Below are positions 20,592 to 30,904 of a DNA stretch of 64,000 nucleotides, piece by piece. Position 1 is the stretch's first letter. Every line of letters begins with the position of its first letter. A model generated the notes under the pieces. That model was not told the DNA's origin and searched no databases. It saw nothing but the letters and a program-made list of their open reading frames with translations. A program made the translations under genes and the position numbers. Source of the stretch: Caenorhabditis remanei (Eukaryota; Nematoda; Chromadorea; Rhabditida; Rhabditidae); the NCBI RefSeq assembly GCF_010183535.1, contig NC_071332.1, forward strand, positions 19,158,001-19,222,000. The letters run 5' to 3'.

Positions 20592-22403
20592 CTAACCCTC
20601 AATTTCCATGATTCCCATTTCAGGAGGCATTTCAGTGCGGCAGAATGTCACGGACTGAAATGGGAGGTATAAAACAGAAAGATATTGGTTCATATTCGGA
20701 ATGCGGAATGCCCATGTGCCGGTCTCATCTTGATCGAAATCCGGCCATTGTTCATTTTGGTTGTTGCTGTCGGAGAAGAAATTGAAGCGAATTTTGAACT
20801 TGTTCAAACGGGTTGAGTTTAGAATATTCTAGAAGATGGGAGGGTTATGGTAAAGTTTTTTATTAGTTTTTAGTTTTGGTAGTATCAGCGCCATCTTAAC
20901 TGTAACGGGAGCAATCCTTCATTACGATAGGTACTACCCCTTAACCTCTATTCAAAACTGCGTCATGTCTGAAACCGCCCAAAATAAAACTTGTCAGATC
21001 AGAACCACCCACACCTAGGTCTTATAGCTGTATTATAACATTTTTTAGTAGGTTCTGATTAGTATCAGTTTTATTTCGGTCGGTTCTGAATCGGGAGCAA
21101 TTCTGTCTAAATTTCTTGAATACCTACAGTAATACTTTTTCGATTTGAGACCCATAGCGCCGTTTGGTCCTCCTTAATAGTAAGCCCCTCATGATACAGT
21201 ATCTCCGCTAAAAAGCGTCCTAACTGTAAGGCGAGCAAACCCTCATTTTGAAAAGTATTACTTCTATCTTAACCTTTATTCAAAACTGCATCCGAACTAG
21301 AACCGCCCGAAAAGAAACAGGTCAAATCAGAACCACCCACACCTAGGTCTTATAGCTGTATTATAATGATTAAGCATCTTTTAGTCGGTTCCGATTAGTA
21401 CCAGTTCTAATTCGGTCGGTTCTGAATCGGGAGTAGCTTCTGAACACTGTCGTTAGCTATTCCTCAATTGTGAGTCCCCGACGATTGCGCGATACAGTAT
21501 CCCTTCGAAAAAGGGTGACGTGTGTTTCCTTATCAAATACACTTTCCCTTTTCATAACCCTGCTTTATGTTCTACCTCTTTTAAATAAAACAAGTCATCC
21601 ATCGAAATGCATTCCACCAGAATCTCCACATTCACCAAGTTCCCAAACGAAATTTCTGGTAGCGGAGTAGAAATTATTAGCGAATTGATGACCAAGTTCT
21701 CTAGATTGTTCCATTGCTCCAATTTCATCACTTCGTCAATGCCGATTTGTAGTCCGGAGCTTACGGAGGCTTGAATGTTCAAAGTTTTGAGAGTTGGTGG
21801 ATTGATGAATTGGAGGACAGAGAGGACTTCATATTGACTGGAAACTTCTAGTTCTAAGGCTTCAACTTTTAATAATTGGTCCCTAGATTTCAAATGGTCT
21901 TTAAACATCTCCATGAAACTAGGATCTTTTGAAAAATTGAGACGAGCGGTTTTAATGACATCCTGTTGATTTCTGAGCATTATTTCAAAGTCGTTCATGA
22001 ACACCAATCGATAATCCTGTGGGATATACTGTTGTCCAATCGAACATCCGAACCCATATTTTTCATAAATAATCTGCTTGGAGTCATCGTAAGCCACCCG
22101 AATCTTCCCATGTTCTTTGAGAGATATATTCATTTTTTGAATTTCTGGGTCCTCACGAATGAAGTCTACGCGATTGCGGATGGTGCGGGACACTTTTCGG
22201 AGTGACTGGCTGAAAAATAGTTGGTGGTAGATTACTGTAGATAAACCCCGCCCATGTTTTAAAAGATATTACTGTAGCCCTAAGCTCCGCCCCATTCTTA
22301 TCAACACCACTCACATGTCAACACCACCAACATACTTCAAAACGTTTCTCATGATAACGTAGTTTCCAAACACTCCGGAAACGGAATCGCTTGTTGATGG
22401 CAT
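20592..22403 (-). CDS. F-box protein with FTH (DUF38) domain, fbxa type
   Basis: Three exons on the minus strand: 22315-22403, 21576-22209 and 20592-20828, totalling 319 residues. Exon 1 starts MPSTSDSVSG and gives the first F-box half (VIMRNVLKYVGGVD). Exon 2 continues IQSLRKVSRTIRNRVDFI, then an FTH domain (about residues 140-245: LLKVEALELEV, VLQFINPPTLKTLNI, KLEQWNNLENLVI, MDDLFYLKE). Exon 3 starts NILNSTRLNKFKIRF and ends with the family tail (TWAFRIPNMNQYLSVLYLPF). The donor after LKE and the acceptor before NIL are both phase 0; the 747-bp intron between them is filled by a duplicated repeat. FTH F-box proteins are SCF adaptors, and FOG-2 is the best-known member (family knowledge). 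Exon 1 also has an acceptor just upstream (CAG then ATTGTTCCCCAAATG), so a 5' non-coding or coding exon is possible. Confidence 0.85.
20880..21440. repeat. Tandemly duplicated ~300-bp repeat inside the fbxa intron
   Basis: 20881-21110 and 21190-21435 are diverged direct copies sharing ATTCAAAACTGC, CAGAACCACCCACACCTAGG, CTTATAGCTGTATTATAA and TTCGGTCGGTTCTGAATCGG. Each copy also contains an internal inverted motif (AGAACCGCCCGAA / TTCGGTCGGTTCT). Non-coding. Confidence 0.65.
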
Positions 22404-23284
22404 TTGGGGAACAATCTGAAAATAATATTTTTTGAAAATATTTTCTGAAAATAACTGAGGTGCCCTACATTTGGTGGTGAGATGAGATGAACACGGGAGA
22501 ATGAGATTTTGTGAGAGTTCGGGTAGTGAGAGACTCCGAGGGGTTGATGGTGGAGGCTCTCAAGGGCGTCTTGTTGTAGATGGTCGTAGTAAATGGTGAC
22601 GGTGTCGAAGGTTGGTTGCTGGATGAGAATCTGGAATGAAAGTGTTGAAGAAAGAACTGAAAAGGCATATTTTTGTTATTTGAGGGAACATTTTTGTTTT
22701 GAGATGATGTTCTAAACATTTTTCGGAAAAAAACTTTGGGTTTTGACTATAAAAACTTCGAAATACCAAGTTTCTGAAATTCTGTAACCCAAATTCAAAA
22801 AACAAGAAAGATCTGAAATCGTGGTACCTTTTCAGAACCGCTGAATTTCTTTTGCTCGCTGAAGGTTTTCACTCAAAGAAGGGTACCACAAAAATATGTC
22901 ACACAAAAATTTTTATTCTGTTATACTCACTATCAGACTTATCACCGGTCGGGACTGCTCGTTTTGAAAAAAAATGATTCGAACCAAAATTTGACATTTT
23001 TTGGAAATAAGTCTAGTTTTTAACTAAACGTTTAGAATTTAATCAAAAGTTGAGTATCTATTGTAATTCAAGAACTTTTACTCTGAAATTTCAAAAAAAA
23101 TTCAAAAAATGCTGTCAAATAATAGGTTCTTATTTTGAATCAGGACCGAGAGAAAGTTCAGCCTGTCTCGGCCCGTCGATCCAGCCCAGCCCGGTTTTTT
23201 TTCACAAAATCTGGCTATACTGTGTTTTCAAGACACTTGGAGGATACTACTCTTTTTTGTTTTATCTAATTTAATTTTTTGACA
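22404..23284. other. Intergenic 5' of the fbxa gene
   Basis: No supported gene; minus-strand open frames at 22465-22805 are proline/serine-rich shadows without domains. A weak GGCCC-type fragment (CTCGGCCCGTCGATCCAGCC) lies at 23168, possibly a decayed MITE end. Confidence 0.4.
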
Positions 23285-25064
23285 CAAAGAAAAAAAAAAT
23301 CAATAGTTAACACTTGAGACCTGATCAAGCCCCTCACGAGGCGAAAGACCAGGTAGGGGTGGGGGAACAATGTATAAATAGAGGATCATAATGGCAAGAT
23401 GGGGTTGGGGAAAGATAAATTTAAAACCGAATATTGTGGATAAAATGGAATGGGGCGAGTGGGGGGCGATATAACACATTGGAGGAGAGAAAGCTCATAG
23501 TTATAACCGATTAATGGATTGTTCAAGAAGGGAGATGAATTTACTGGGTGGGAGAAATTCGGGGCAATTAGATGTGATGGAATTCCAGATGGGGACTGTG
23601 GAAGAGAAAAAGTCATTAACTTGGGGCCTAATACAAATGAGTGTCATGGGGCGTCTGTTAGAGTTGGACAGTCTGACATATGCCTGGATTTCAGGGAAAA
23701 AAGTAGCGCCGCAAATGATTTTATAAAGTAGAACTAATTGTGATTTAAGCCGACGGTGACGGAGGGAGTATAAGTCAAGAATCTCGAGACGATTTAAATA
23801 GGAGGTATAGTGTATGTTACACCTCTGAAGAACTTTTCTGGTAAACGAACGAAGAGGTTTTTCAAGTTTATGAGAGAGGATGCTAGAGGGAGACGGAGAG
23901 TAAACAGGAGAGCAATATTCAAGAACTGGAAGGACATAGGTGTTGAATAAGTGCTTGTACAGAGGAAGAGATTGAGATCGGAATGACTTGAGTAGTTGGC
24001 TGCAGCGTAGGATAGCTAATGAAGAAGTTTTGGCGATATGGCTATCAAATTTCAAGTGTGAATCTGTTAACAATCCTAAATCCCGTACTGCTGAAGATTC
24101 GGTGATGGGGATGGAGTCTATGTTATAAAGATGACCCGGGTTTTTGGAACCGAGCCGTAGAAGGGTAGTTTTAGTATGAGCAAGAGGAAGAGAGTTGGAG
24201 GAGGCCCATTTGGATACAGTATCGATACCAGTTTGCAAAAGAATAGGGTCGTGAGAATAGAGCTTGATATCATCCGCAAAAGCTGCAAAGTGTAAGCTGG
24301 GAGGAAGAGAAAGCAGGAGATCGTTTATAAAGATTAGAAAGAGGAGAGGGCCGGCTACTGTACCTTGTGGAACTCCAGAGGGTATGGGGGAAACTTTACT
24401 ATTCAAAGAACCATTAACCATGACGGAGAAAGTACGATCCTTCAGGAAGGATTTGAACCAGGAAACGTATTGGGTGGGGATACCAAAACTGTAGAGTTTC
24501 TTGAGTAAGAGAGTGTGGTTTACCTTGTCAAATGCTTTCCGAAAATCGAAAAAAACTACGTCAACAGTCTGGTGATCTTTAAGAATCCTTTTGTAGTTGG
24601 ACGTAGAGTAAACCAGAGAACTGGGGCAAGAACGACGAGGAAGGAACCCGTGCTGGTGAACGCTAAACTGGTGACCTACGTCCAATCTGATTTGACGGCA
24701 GATTATTCTTTCAAAAAGGCGTGCAAAGGGATCTGTTAGACTTATGGGACGGTAATTTTGAGGTGCGGAGGGATTACCTTTCTTGAAGACGGGTATAATA
24801 GTGGCGTGCAACCAGGCTTTGGGGACAATTGAAGATTTAAATGACTCAGAAAATATTATGGAGAGGGGTAAGGCAAGAGTAGTGATTAAGGCAAGAGTAG
24901 TGATAAGGCAAGAGTAGTGGGTAAGGCAAGAGTAGTGATTAGGCAAGAGTAGTGAGTAAGGCAAGAGTAGTGGGTAAGGCAAGAGTAGTGAGTAAGGCAA
25001 GAGTAGTGAGTAAGGCAAGAGTAGTGGGTAAGGCAAGAGTAGTGGGTAAGGCAAGAGTAGTGTC
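23285..25064 (-). mobile_element. 5'-truncated non-LTR retrotransposon (CR1/Jockey-like), copy 1
   Basis: An intact reverse-transcriptase frame runs from about 24860 to the TAA at 23501. Landmarks in order: PVFKKG and NYRPISLTDP, DVVFFDFRKAFDKVNH (motif A), SGVPQGTVAGPLLFLIFIND (motif B), FAAFADDIKLYS (motif C, catalytic DD). A C-terminal region follows with LEYCSPVYSPSP and SLRHRRLKSQL. The endonuclease domain is missing: coding sequence stops at LALPLSIIFSESF, where a minisatellite (24867-25064) takes over. The 3' UTR shares CGTGAGGGGCTTGATCAGGTCTCAAG with copy 2 and ends in an A/T-rich tail near 23285. By family knowledge the product would copy its RNA at a nicked target; without the endonuclease it is not autonomous. 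Confidence 0.85.
24867..25064. repeat. 18-bp minisatellite at the 5' end of retrotransposon copy 1
   Basis: About eleven units of GGCAAGAGTAGTGGGTAA with 17-19 bp length variants. Read on the minus strand it encodes (TTLALP)n and runs into the retrotransposon frame as TLALPLSIIF. The last unit is therefore continuous with the element's own coding sequence. Confidence 0.8.
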
Positions 25065-25458
25065 TGTTCTATCTGTTCTTCTGTTAATCTTATCTGTTCT
25101 TCTGTTAATGCTAGCCTGGTAACTTTTTATGTAAATGTCTGTCTGTTTCAGGATGTCCAGGTGTTTGACCCGATACATGTTTGAGCGTAATGTTGGCTGC
25201 ATCTGTTTCCATATCCCTAAATTTCCTGTTTGTCCACACAACTTCTACCTTACTTTATTGATTTGTCTGTTTTTGTGCGTCCAGATTGGAAAATCTGATG
25301 TTTGTTCGGTGGAATGCATGTTTGTTCATTGATTCCCGCTCCCTGTAGAATGGAATTCCTCCCAATCGGAGTTGAGCGCTATGCGGTTTTTGAAATGATG
25401 GAAGACAGAAGTGGGAATCCCGCTCAACCCTGCTCCAAACATTTCCAAAGCTTTGTAC

Positions 25459-26291
25459 CTCCTTCAACGCCTCCAAATCCATCACCGAAAAAGAATGCAG
25501 AGCAACATTCATCTCCAATCCATTCTTCTCCTTCCATGCATCCAACTCCAATACATTTCTCAAATCCACAATACCCTTCAAAGACAAATCCACCGTTTTC
25601 AAAGTTTCAGAGTCGAGATACTGTAGAACTGACGTCAGTTGCTCAACATTCTTTATTTCAAGATTGATATTTTTGACCTTTAACTTGTCTTTCCGGGTTT
25701 TTATGACATTTTGAATGCTGGTATAAACACGGTCAATCTGCTCCTCTGACTCCTGGAATCCGATATGGAGCTCTTGGAGTTCCGGCTCACTTTCATCCAA
25801 GATAGCTGCCAAATCCTCCCGAAGTACTGTCACGAAGTCGGTGTCCTCCAAGAATGCTTGAAAATTCTTCTTTTTGCACAGAACAGTCGTATTTGATTCC
25901 TCTTGCTGGTACTGAATTTTGATGGGTCCCGAAGATAAGCAGAAGAAATTAAGCCAGAGGCAAATGATGTCGGCGTGAAGGGTTACTGATATTTCTTTGA
26001 TGGAAGCTTTTTGGTGAGAAGACAGAGGTTGAGGGAAGAATGGCATGATTCTGGAATTAGATTTAACTAAAAACTACAGTTTTTTGAGAAAAATTTATTT
26101 GAAATTTTCATTCAAATTTTAGACTCCGCCCACCAATACAACATCTGACCTCCAAAAGTGTGTATTGGTCATTTCTATTTCTTTTTTGGAGGCGGAGCAT
26201 AGAAATTGAAAGAAAATTTCGAAGAAAAGGGGAGTTCGAAACTTACAATAATTCACAAGCGGTATAATTAGTAAGATTGTCACTAATGTAT
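25459..26291 (-). pseudogene. FTH-domain (fbxa-type) gene fragment
   Basis: A 592-bp exon (25459-26050) encodes an FTH-like region: DKLKVKNINLEIKNVEQL, VLQYLDSETLKTVDLSL, LELDAWKEKNGLE, VMDLEALKE. It ends at the same donor position after LKE (GAG|GTACAA) as the intact fbxa gene 3 kb away. A 45-bp upstream exon (26247-26291, YISDNLTNYTACELL) fits the phase. I find neither a convincing F-box nor the expected C-terminal exon (the FRIP-type tail). The retrotransposon at 23285-25064 sits where the last exon would be, so the gene was probably broken by that insertion. If translated past the donor it would gain an unrelated tail. Confidence 0.62.
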
Positions 26292-26552
26292 CTGGAAAAA
26301 AGAATAGGTTGTGTAAAGGAATATTGTGAAAAGCAAAAAAAGTTGAAAGTGGATGTGGACGGCAAAGGAATGGTCTCCTCCTCCGAATACTATTGATAAG
26401 GCGAGGAAGAAAGTAAGAAAATAAATGATAACAAAATGTTACGGTAATATTATGCCTAAAGAGAATGAGTGACGTGAATAGAAACAGTAATTCAGAAGAT
26501 ATAAGCAGAAAGGGAAAAACAAGAGTAACATGAAAGTTCTATACCTGATTTA

Positions 26553-27821
26553 TTAGGTTGATGCATAAGTTTCTTTCTTTTTTTGGGTAATTTTTGGTAT
26601 GAAATTTCCTGAAGACTAATAGCTCACATAATAAGGAACATTGCTGGTTAGTACCTATAACTGATTGTGATTATACCTGTGACTTGACGTCTACCATCCG
26701 CCTAATCTCAGCCGGAGGCACGTCAAAACACTTGAGGAACCCTTTTTTGGTACCATTTTTCGTCTCCATTTTTTTCCTAGAAAATGTTGACAAGAATAGG
26801 TGAGCTATTCAGAATTAAAACAAGCAAGAAAAGTTATTTATAAAAAGCAAATAAAGACATTCCAACTGAGCAACGCTAGTTCAGTGCCCGCCTCTGAAGA
26901 AAGGTGAAGATCAGCAATTTAGGGATGTGCGCGTATTTTCGATATTTCTTTAACTGTAGATAGCGAAATTGGCGGAAATGTTAGTTATTGGGTAAAGTAG
27001 ACATTGATGTTTCTAAATTTACTTGGTTTCCAATATTCACATCATTTGTCCTTTTTCGCAAGAAGCCCGAAGTCAACATCATCAAAATCACTTAATTTTT
27101 GAGTTTGATGAGGCCTACCGCTCCTACCTTTAAAGCAATCCACTAGATATTTTGCACATTTTTAGATCAATGTGTGTACTATTGATTACTTACAATAAAA
27201 TAATTCAGACTTATTTGTGAGCGTTCAGAAGAGACCTAGACTCCACTCAGGTCTAGTACACAAAATTTCTCGAAAGCGCAAAAATCATAAGAAATTTATC
27301 AGCCAAGTTTTATCACTTAATTTGATGGCCTTGTCATAAACTTTTTAAAGACATAATTTACTCATGTTATCCTCTAACTTTTAAAAATAGTTTGGTACAA
27401 ATGTTCTCTCAAATATTTCTGTAATCTGTTTGAACCCAGCTGAACCATGGTTTTTCGTTGCTGTCGATCGTCTTATCACAACTTTTTTGTTTTCAACATT
27501 CCGACTGAAAACTAAAATGAGATAACAAGATCAAATCTTGTTCTATAAATTGCGCTCAATTTCTTATGAAGATTTTATCATTTCGATACCAATGCGACAA
27601 AAATCAAAAAACTTTCCAAAACAGGCATTTGGTTGGCGATCAAAAAAGCCATCGTTTTCACGAGCGGGCTGTCTAGGCACCAACTTGAAACATTATATGT
27701 TAGCCACTAAAGAGGTCATAAAAATGCAAAAAAGTTTGGGTTGAAAAACAACCTCATCGCTTAGAGACCGTTGGCCAAAGTCACACCTTCAAAAAAGAAA
27801 GAAACTTATGCATCAACCTAA
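26553..27821. mobile_element. Mariner-like DNA transposon remnant
   Basis: The ends are inverted repeats TTAGGTTGATGCATAAGTTT, continuing with CTTTCTTTTTT, in near-perfect register at both sides. They are flanked by TA dinucleotides (26551-26552 and 27822-27823). TTAGGTTG ends, TA target duplication and a total of 1269 bp fit mariner elements closely. No intact transposase is present: the longest open frame (27538-27744, 68 codons) shows at best a weak resemblance, so it is either decayed or a same-sized non-autonomous derivative. Confidence 0.7.
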
Positions 27822-27823
27822 TA

Positions 27824-28924
27824 TGTACGAGCAACATCGAGTTTTATCATAAATGACAACTCAAGAAATGTTTTTTCTGAATTTGTATATGTTTTATGTG
27901 TAATCAGTTGAAATTCAATGTTGTTCGTTAAAAAACTATACTTTTGGACAGGTTCAGATAGAAAGTGAACACCTAAGTGTTGAAGTTTTTTAAATCTTTA
28001 AAGCAATAAATCAAACATTAGAAAAGATTGCTAGATGATAAAACGGATGTGGTACTGTAATGTTATCTGACTTCTACGCAGCATTATTGATTTGGAATAA
28101 GTTTGTTGATAAGCGGTGATTCACAAACGAGAACGTAGTTGATTGAATACGTCACTGGTCGATGGTAATGCAAAATTTTTTTTTTTTTTGAAAAATAGAG
28201 AAAGTTCGGAGAAAAAAAACATAAGGTAATTGTACAAACCTAGAATAGTCTACAAGCTTTTATTAAGTGATGTCACCTTACTATCCAGATGTGTTTTGGA
28301 GATGTGGCTTGAATTATATATGAATGAAAAGATGAGAACGTGCTCTTTTCGAATATGTATTCAAATTTTGCCGAGCAATTTCGTGAAAGAAGTTATTCAG
28401 GTTTTTGTGACATTTCGTTACTAAATATAGAGATATTACACAAAAAGTAGGTTAAGCGATATTGAAATGAACCAACATGATTCAAAAGCCTGAAATACAT
28501 CCGGATTATTCCCTTGTTAGACAGGTTGCAAGGACATTTTAACCTACTTTTAAGAAAACAACAATAAATTATCCGATAAGATTTGTAAATGATAAGGGGG
28601 TCTATTCAGTAGGCGTGTCACAGTCACCGATATTTTCAAAGGGAGGTTATCATTAGAGCGCACTTGCCGACTACCTTTGGCACCAATATTTTGAAAACGG
28701 CAACATTTTTGAGAAACTTCCAAAAGGTTTAGAATACTGTAGGTAATGTTTACAAAACTTATGGAGGCTACTGTAGCTTTACCATTAAAATTGTTATAAA
28801 CTTTGAAGCATAGAGCAAACTCTGAAAAATGTGTCAAAAACCCATTGATTTCTTGTTGCTCACTCCTATTTCTTATCGCCGAACCGCCCGAGTCACACGT
28901 TCAAGCCCTTACTATCGCTTGCGG
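27824..28924. other. Intergenic, with a small inverted-repeat element
   Basis: No gene seen. AAAGTAGGTTAA at about 28445 and TTAACCTACTTT at about 28540 form the ends of a ~110-bp MITE-like unit. Confidence 0.4.
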
Positions 28925-30480
28925 TATTTATTTATTTATTTTTTCTTTTCACGACAAAATGGCTATAAAAATTCACAGAAGACTTGAACATGTCCCTCAC
29001 GAGACAGTTTCAAGTAAAAAAGAGGAAAAATCTATGTAATCAACAAATAAATAATGATGACATGGGGAAAGACAATTTGAATGACTAAAACGGGGGCGAG
29101 CAATGTTATGGAGATGAGATCAATGGGAAATAAAGGAAGTAGGCAATTGGAGGCAGGGACAGAGAATAAATTAAGAAACTGTTCGTTTAAACAACAGGAA
29201 AGGAGGAAGAAATATTAGAACCGGGTTATAGAGGAATCAAGTAGAATAGCAAATTGAGAGGGGGAAAGAAAAGTATTTACATTGTAGGTTATGGCATTCC
29301 AATACGGAATGGTGAAAGAGAAAAAGTTATCAGATAGGGGGGAGAGATAGATAAGAGCCATGGGCCTTCTGGGAGAATCAGACAGTCTGACAATGGTATT
29401 AAGGAAGGGGAAGTGAGATGCGCCAGCAATGAATTTGTAAAGTAGGAGTAATTGGGATTTGAGTCTGCGGTGTCTAATGGAGTGCATTGAGAGGAGTTCC
29501 AAGCGTTGAGAGTAAGAAGAGAAAGAGATGTTACAGCGCTGGAGCGTTATTCTAGAGTATACTCTAAGGGTGGATTCAAGAAGTCTAGAGAGATGAGATG
29601 TGGGGGACAAACAGAAAATAACAGAACAATACTCAAGGATAGGAAGAACGTAAGTTTTAAAAAGGAATGAGTAGAAAGCTGGATTATTTGACTTGAAAGA
29701 TTTTAAGATCTGAGAGGAACGCAGTCGGGCTAGAGCCACTGTACGATTAATATGAGCCTGGAACTTGAGATCAGGTTCAACAAGCAGGCCAAGATCACGA
29801 ACGGAGTTGGAGTCAGGAATGGGAGAACCAGCAATAAAAAACTGATGATGAGGGTTGAGTAAGCCGAAGCGAAGCAAACCTGTTTTGGAATGGGCAAGAG
29901 GAAGGAAATTGGATTCGGCCCAGTTGGAGACTAAATCAATGCCGGCTTGAAGACTGGAAGGAAGATGAGAGTAAATTTTAATATCATCAGCATAGGCAGC
30001 AACAAAAAGGTAAGGAATATCATTCAGACTGAGTAACAAATCATTGATGAACAAGATAAAGAGTAAAGGACCCGACACGGAACCTTGAGGAACTCCAGAG
30101 GAGATAAAAGAGGAAGAGGAATCAACGAAACTGTTAACCTTAACGGAAAAAGATCTAGAGGATAGAAAGTCCGAGAACCAGGCTACAATGGTAGAGGACA
30201 AGCCAAAAGAAGAAAGCTTTTTGAGAAGAAGACTATGGGGAACTTGATCAAAAGCTTTCTGGAAATCAAAGAAGACTACATCTAGAGATTTATGAGTTTT
30301 TAAGATGATTTTGTAATTGGTTATGACCTGAACTAAGGAGGAGGCACAAGACCTTTTAGCTAGGAAACCATGTTGATGGACAGAAAGTTTATGGGCAAAA
30401 TCAAGCTTGATGCGGTTACAGATGATGCGCTCGAAAATTCTAGAAAATGGATCAGTGAGAGAAATTGGGCGGTAGTTGGG
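28925..30480 (-). mobile_element. 5'-truncated non-LTR retrotransposon (CR1/Jockey-like), copy 2
   Basis: The reverse-transcriptase frame is open from the NYRPISLTDPFSRIFER motif (about 30478) to the TAA at 29215, roughly 420 codons without an ATG. Landmarks: LSVHQHGFLAKRSC, VVFFDFQKAFDQVPH (A), SSGVPQGSVSGPLLFILFIN (B), AAYADDIKIYS (C), LEYCSVIFCLSPTSH and SIRHRRLKSQLLLLYKF. It is clearly a different family member from copy 1. The 3' end is a TAAATAAATAAATA tail at 28925-28942. Upstream coding sequence, including the endonuclease, is replaced by a minisatellite. Confidence 0.85.
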
Positions 30481-30733
30481 AAATTGGGCGGTATTTGGGA
30501 AATTGGGCGGTAGTTGGGAAATTGGGCGGTAGTTGGGAAATTGGGCGGTAGTTGGGAAATTGGGCGGTAGTTGGGAAATTGGGCGGTAGTTGGGAAATTG
30601 GGCGGTAGTTGGGAAATTGGGCGGTAGTTGGGAAATTGGGCGGTAGTTGGGAAATTGGGCGGTAGTTGGGAAATTGGGCGGTAGTTGTGAAATTGGGCGG
30701 TAGTTGAAGAAATTGGGCGGTAGTTGGTGACCA
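30463..30733. repeat. 19-bp minisatellite built from the NYRPIS codons of the retrotransposon
   Basis: About fourteen units of GGGAAATTGGGCGGTAGTT (minus strand AACTACCGCCCAATTTCCC). The unit is the element's own codons for N-Y-R-P-I-S. Because 19 is not a multiple of 3 the array reads in all three frames in turn (NYRPIS, QLPPNFP, TTAQFP). The last unit continues directly into the reverse-transcriptase frame. Confidence 0.85.
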
Positions 30734-30904
30734 CCTATTGTTTCACGCCCTTATCAAATAAATCACTAAACTAAAACATAAGTTGAGATTGATTACGAGA
30801 CAAAGACATTTGTTAAAAAAAGTGACTAAACTTTAAAGAGGAAAACCTTGGTTTGTGTTTGTTCTGAGCGTTGAGAAGTACTATCACGCTGGGTCAACAT
30901 CATA

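Noticed and set aside
22465..22805. An upstream exon of the fbxa gene encoding a proline/serine-rich N-terminus
   Set aside because: The frame ends in TAG before any donor that would join it in phase to the F-box exon.
30360..30734. A 124-codon frame with (NYRPISQLPPNFPTTAQFP)-type repeats, resembling a secreted repeat protein
   Set aside because: It is the 19-bp minisatellite cycling through three frames and it ends out of frame with the reverse transcriptase.
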